A stretch of DNA of 64,000 nt, from NCBI GenBank assembly GCA_020205615.1, contig CM035170.1, positions 37,856,143 through 37,920,142 on the forward strand, written 5' to 3'. Under the pieces are notes generated by a model. It was given only the letters and a program-made list of their open reading frames with translations. It had not been told where the DNA came from and did no database searches. This DNA comes from Panax quinquefolius (taxonomy: Eukaryota > Streptophyta > Magnoliopsida > Apiales > Araliaceae). Numbering within the stretch: the first letter of the stretch is position 1; every line of letters begins with the position of its first letter. The translations under genes and the position numbers were made by a program. This document shows, in pieces, positions 62,552-64,000 of this stretch.

Positions 62552-62759
62552 CTACACACATAAATTATCCTGATTAGCATATAATATATACACACAGCAA
62601 ATAATAGTGTTATATAAGTTATCTTTTATTTTGTTTGACGATGAATTTATTCAATTCATCTCTTTTTAAACTCTATATGAGTTATTTATATTTTCAATGT
62701 TTCCATATGTTCTAAGGTTATAGCCTAAGGTCTATCCCACCTATGGTTTTGAACCCTAA

Positions 62760-62772
62760 GCTCTGATACCAA
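62760..62772 (-). other. H primer-binding site (tRNA-iMet type)
   Basis: The minus strand reads TTGGTATCAGAGC, two bases after the LTR end GGGGGCTTTACA. Confidence 0.88.
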
Positions 62773-62774
62773 CC

Positions 62775-63555
62775 TGTAAAGCCCCCAAATCCGGGTACTT
62801 GAAACCCGAACTCGGTGCTTCACGATACCATTTCTGTGAGCGGAATAATACTAATAATAATAACAATAATATAAAGATCAGCTTAATTTACATATCATCA
62901 GAGTATAATCCCCAGGTACGAGACCTTTAAACATTCATTACATATCATGATAGATAATATATATCATTGTCTTAATTATATCAACTATTACATAAGATAA
63001 CTTTTCATTCATTCAGCCACCTTTCCCTTTCCCTTGTTCTTAGCAGAGCCTTCAGGTTGTTCACACTTAGCTGAAAACATTTAAATTAAGTAAGGATGAG
63101 CATTTGAGTTCCCAACAAGTAATAACAATTATATAAGGTGAAAGAATTTAAATGTTTTCTTTATACTACCCTTCTACAACAAATCAACAGTTGTGAAGTA
63201 ATCGGAACCGATAATAATAACATAACAACTCTCTTTCAAATTTTTGAAACTACATATTGACTATAAATAGGGTTTAGGTGACATGCTATGAACATTTTTT
63301 TCATTTTCGAAAAGGTTAAACAGAACTTCATCTGTAAACCATCATAACTTACGGGCACGGGGGTGATCAACCCGTTATGCCCTGTATTGATCAACACTAT
63401 ATGCAAGAACGAGAGTATCGTTCACTCTGTCCACCTTGGGTGCATAAAAAGTGTTCTAGTGTAAGGGATGTTCATACTTGTCTGGGTTCCAAACCAAAAC
63501 AATTCAATTGGATAATAGTAAGGTTTTATCTTGTTCAAAAATAATCTATAATTCA

Positions 63556-63627
<72 letters not shown>

Positions 63628-64000
63628 GGGTAATTAACAAAGGTGTATCAACATGTGATTAAATATAATGATTATCCAAGTGGGGACACTTGTATAACCA
63701 TTTATAGAAATTAACGAACAAAATATATATCTGAATTACCATATACTAACATATTGATAATCAATGAGCGTATATAATATAAGGTTAATAATATGTACAG
63801 TATCAATATAATTCTGAAATATTCTTACTCATGTCCATTATATAAAGGAAATGCAAATGTAGGATACTTGCCTGATACGCTGCTTACAATTCGCAACTTA
63901 ATTTTATCTTTTGTATAAAAACCTATCAGTAATAAGATCATTTTACTGATTAGAATAACATATCGCAACACATAGCACTGCTTATAGCAATCAACACATA
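62775..64000 (-). repeat. H 5' LTR, cut by the window edge
   Basis: Starts TGTAAAGCCCCCAAATCC in + coordinates. 63060-63410 matches the fragment at 2956-3367. No coding content. Confidence 0.8.
63556..63626. repeat. Compound (CA)n(TA)n microsatellite
   Basis: About 11 CA units followed by about 24 TA units within the H LTR. Confidence 0.95.

Larger units (their letters stand above)
60232..62774 (-). mobile_element. Element H interior: gag-only derivative
   Basis: A 2.5-kb minus-strand interior with primer-binding site, pre-gag ORF and gag, but no pol. After gag, coding text homologous to the start of G pol (MTV, then AGII) stops within about 20 codons near 60490. The rest, 60232-60490, is non-coding and includes the sequence before the LTR. 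Protease, RT, RNase H and integrase are deleted, so it would need another element's enzymes. Confidence 0.82.

Overview
The window is repeat-dominated nuclear DNA of a higher plant, most likely a eudicot. The evidence is AT-rich sequence, a spliced host exon at the left edge, Stowaway-type MITEs beginning CTCCCTCC, TTTAGGG-type arrays, and Ty3/gypsy LTR retrotransposons whose pol proteins look like the Tekay/Del chromovirus lineage. No species call is justified. One 100-N scaffolding gap lies at 17693-17792. I see no rRNA or tRNA genes and no CRISPR array; the tRNA-like strings are primer-binding sites.

Layout: (1) 1-333, end of an LTR cut by the window edge. (2) 334-2955, the 3'-terminal coding exon of one host gene (1214-1882, +) with a 329-bp MITE in the sequence before it. 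(3) 2956-3367, an LTR fragment. (4) 3368-13332, element F (minus): two ~4 kb LTRs around a 1.86 kb non-coding interior (LARD-like). (5) 13338-15189, an unassigned repeat with a palindromic motif array, a TATA box inside a palindrome, (TA)n-bearing tandem units and a truncated MITE. (6) 15190-17692, a third F LTR, cut by the gap. (7) 17793-47944, two copies of a unit made of element M (minus: ~4 kb LTRs, ~1.1 kb interior) plus a flanking LTR segment S. The second M copy is interrupted by element P (plus, 30729-45420), which has three LTRs and two degenerate gag-pol interiors. (8) 47945-60126, element G (minus), a structurally complete Tekay-like element with 3.1-3.2 kb LTRs and an AATAC target-site duplication, nested in S. 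(9) 60127-64000, element H (minus): pre-gag ORF and gag but no pol, with its 5' LTR running off the window.

How the parts relate: G is the only element with a near-complete pol. M, H, P and F are deletion derivatives that keep primer-binding sites and LTR promoters and could in principle have been mobilised in trans. The most interesting coding signal is an extra sense-strand ORF between the primer-binding site and gag, encoding an acidic coiled-coil protein. It occurs in G, and in M it is almost the only thing left. H has a positional equivalent with zinc knuckles. The inferred order is H, then M and G into H's 3' LTR, then a tandem duplication that copied 23 bp of G's LTR end; when P entered the second M copy relative to that duplication is open. 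Many frame breaks in P and M may be assembly indels rather than real mutations.
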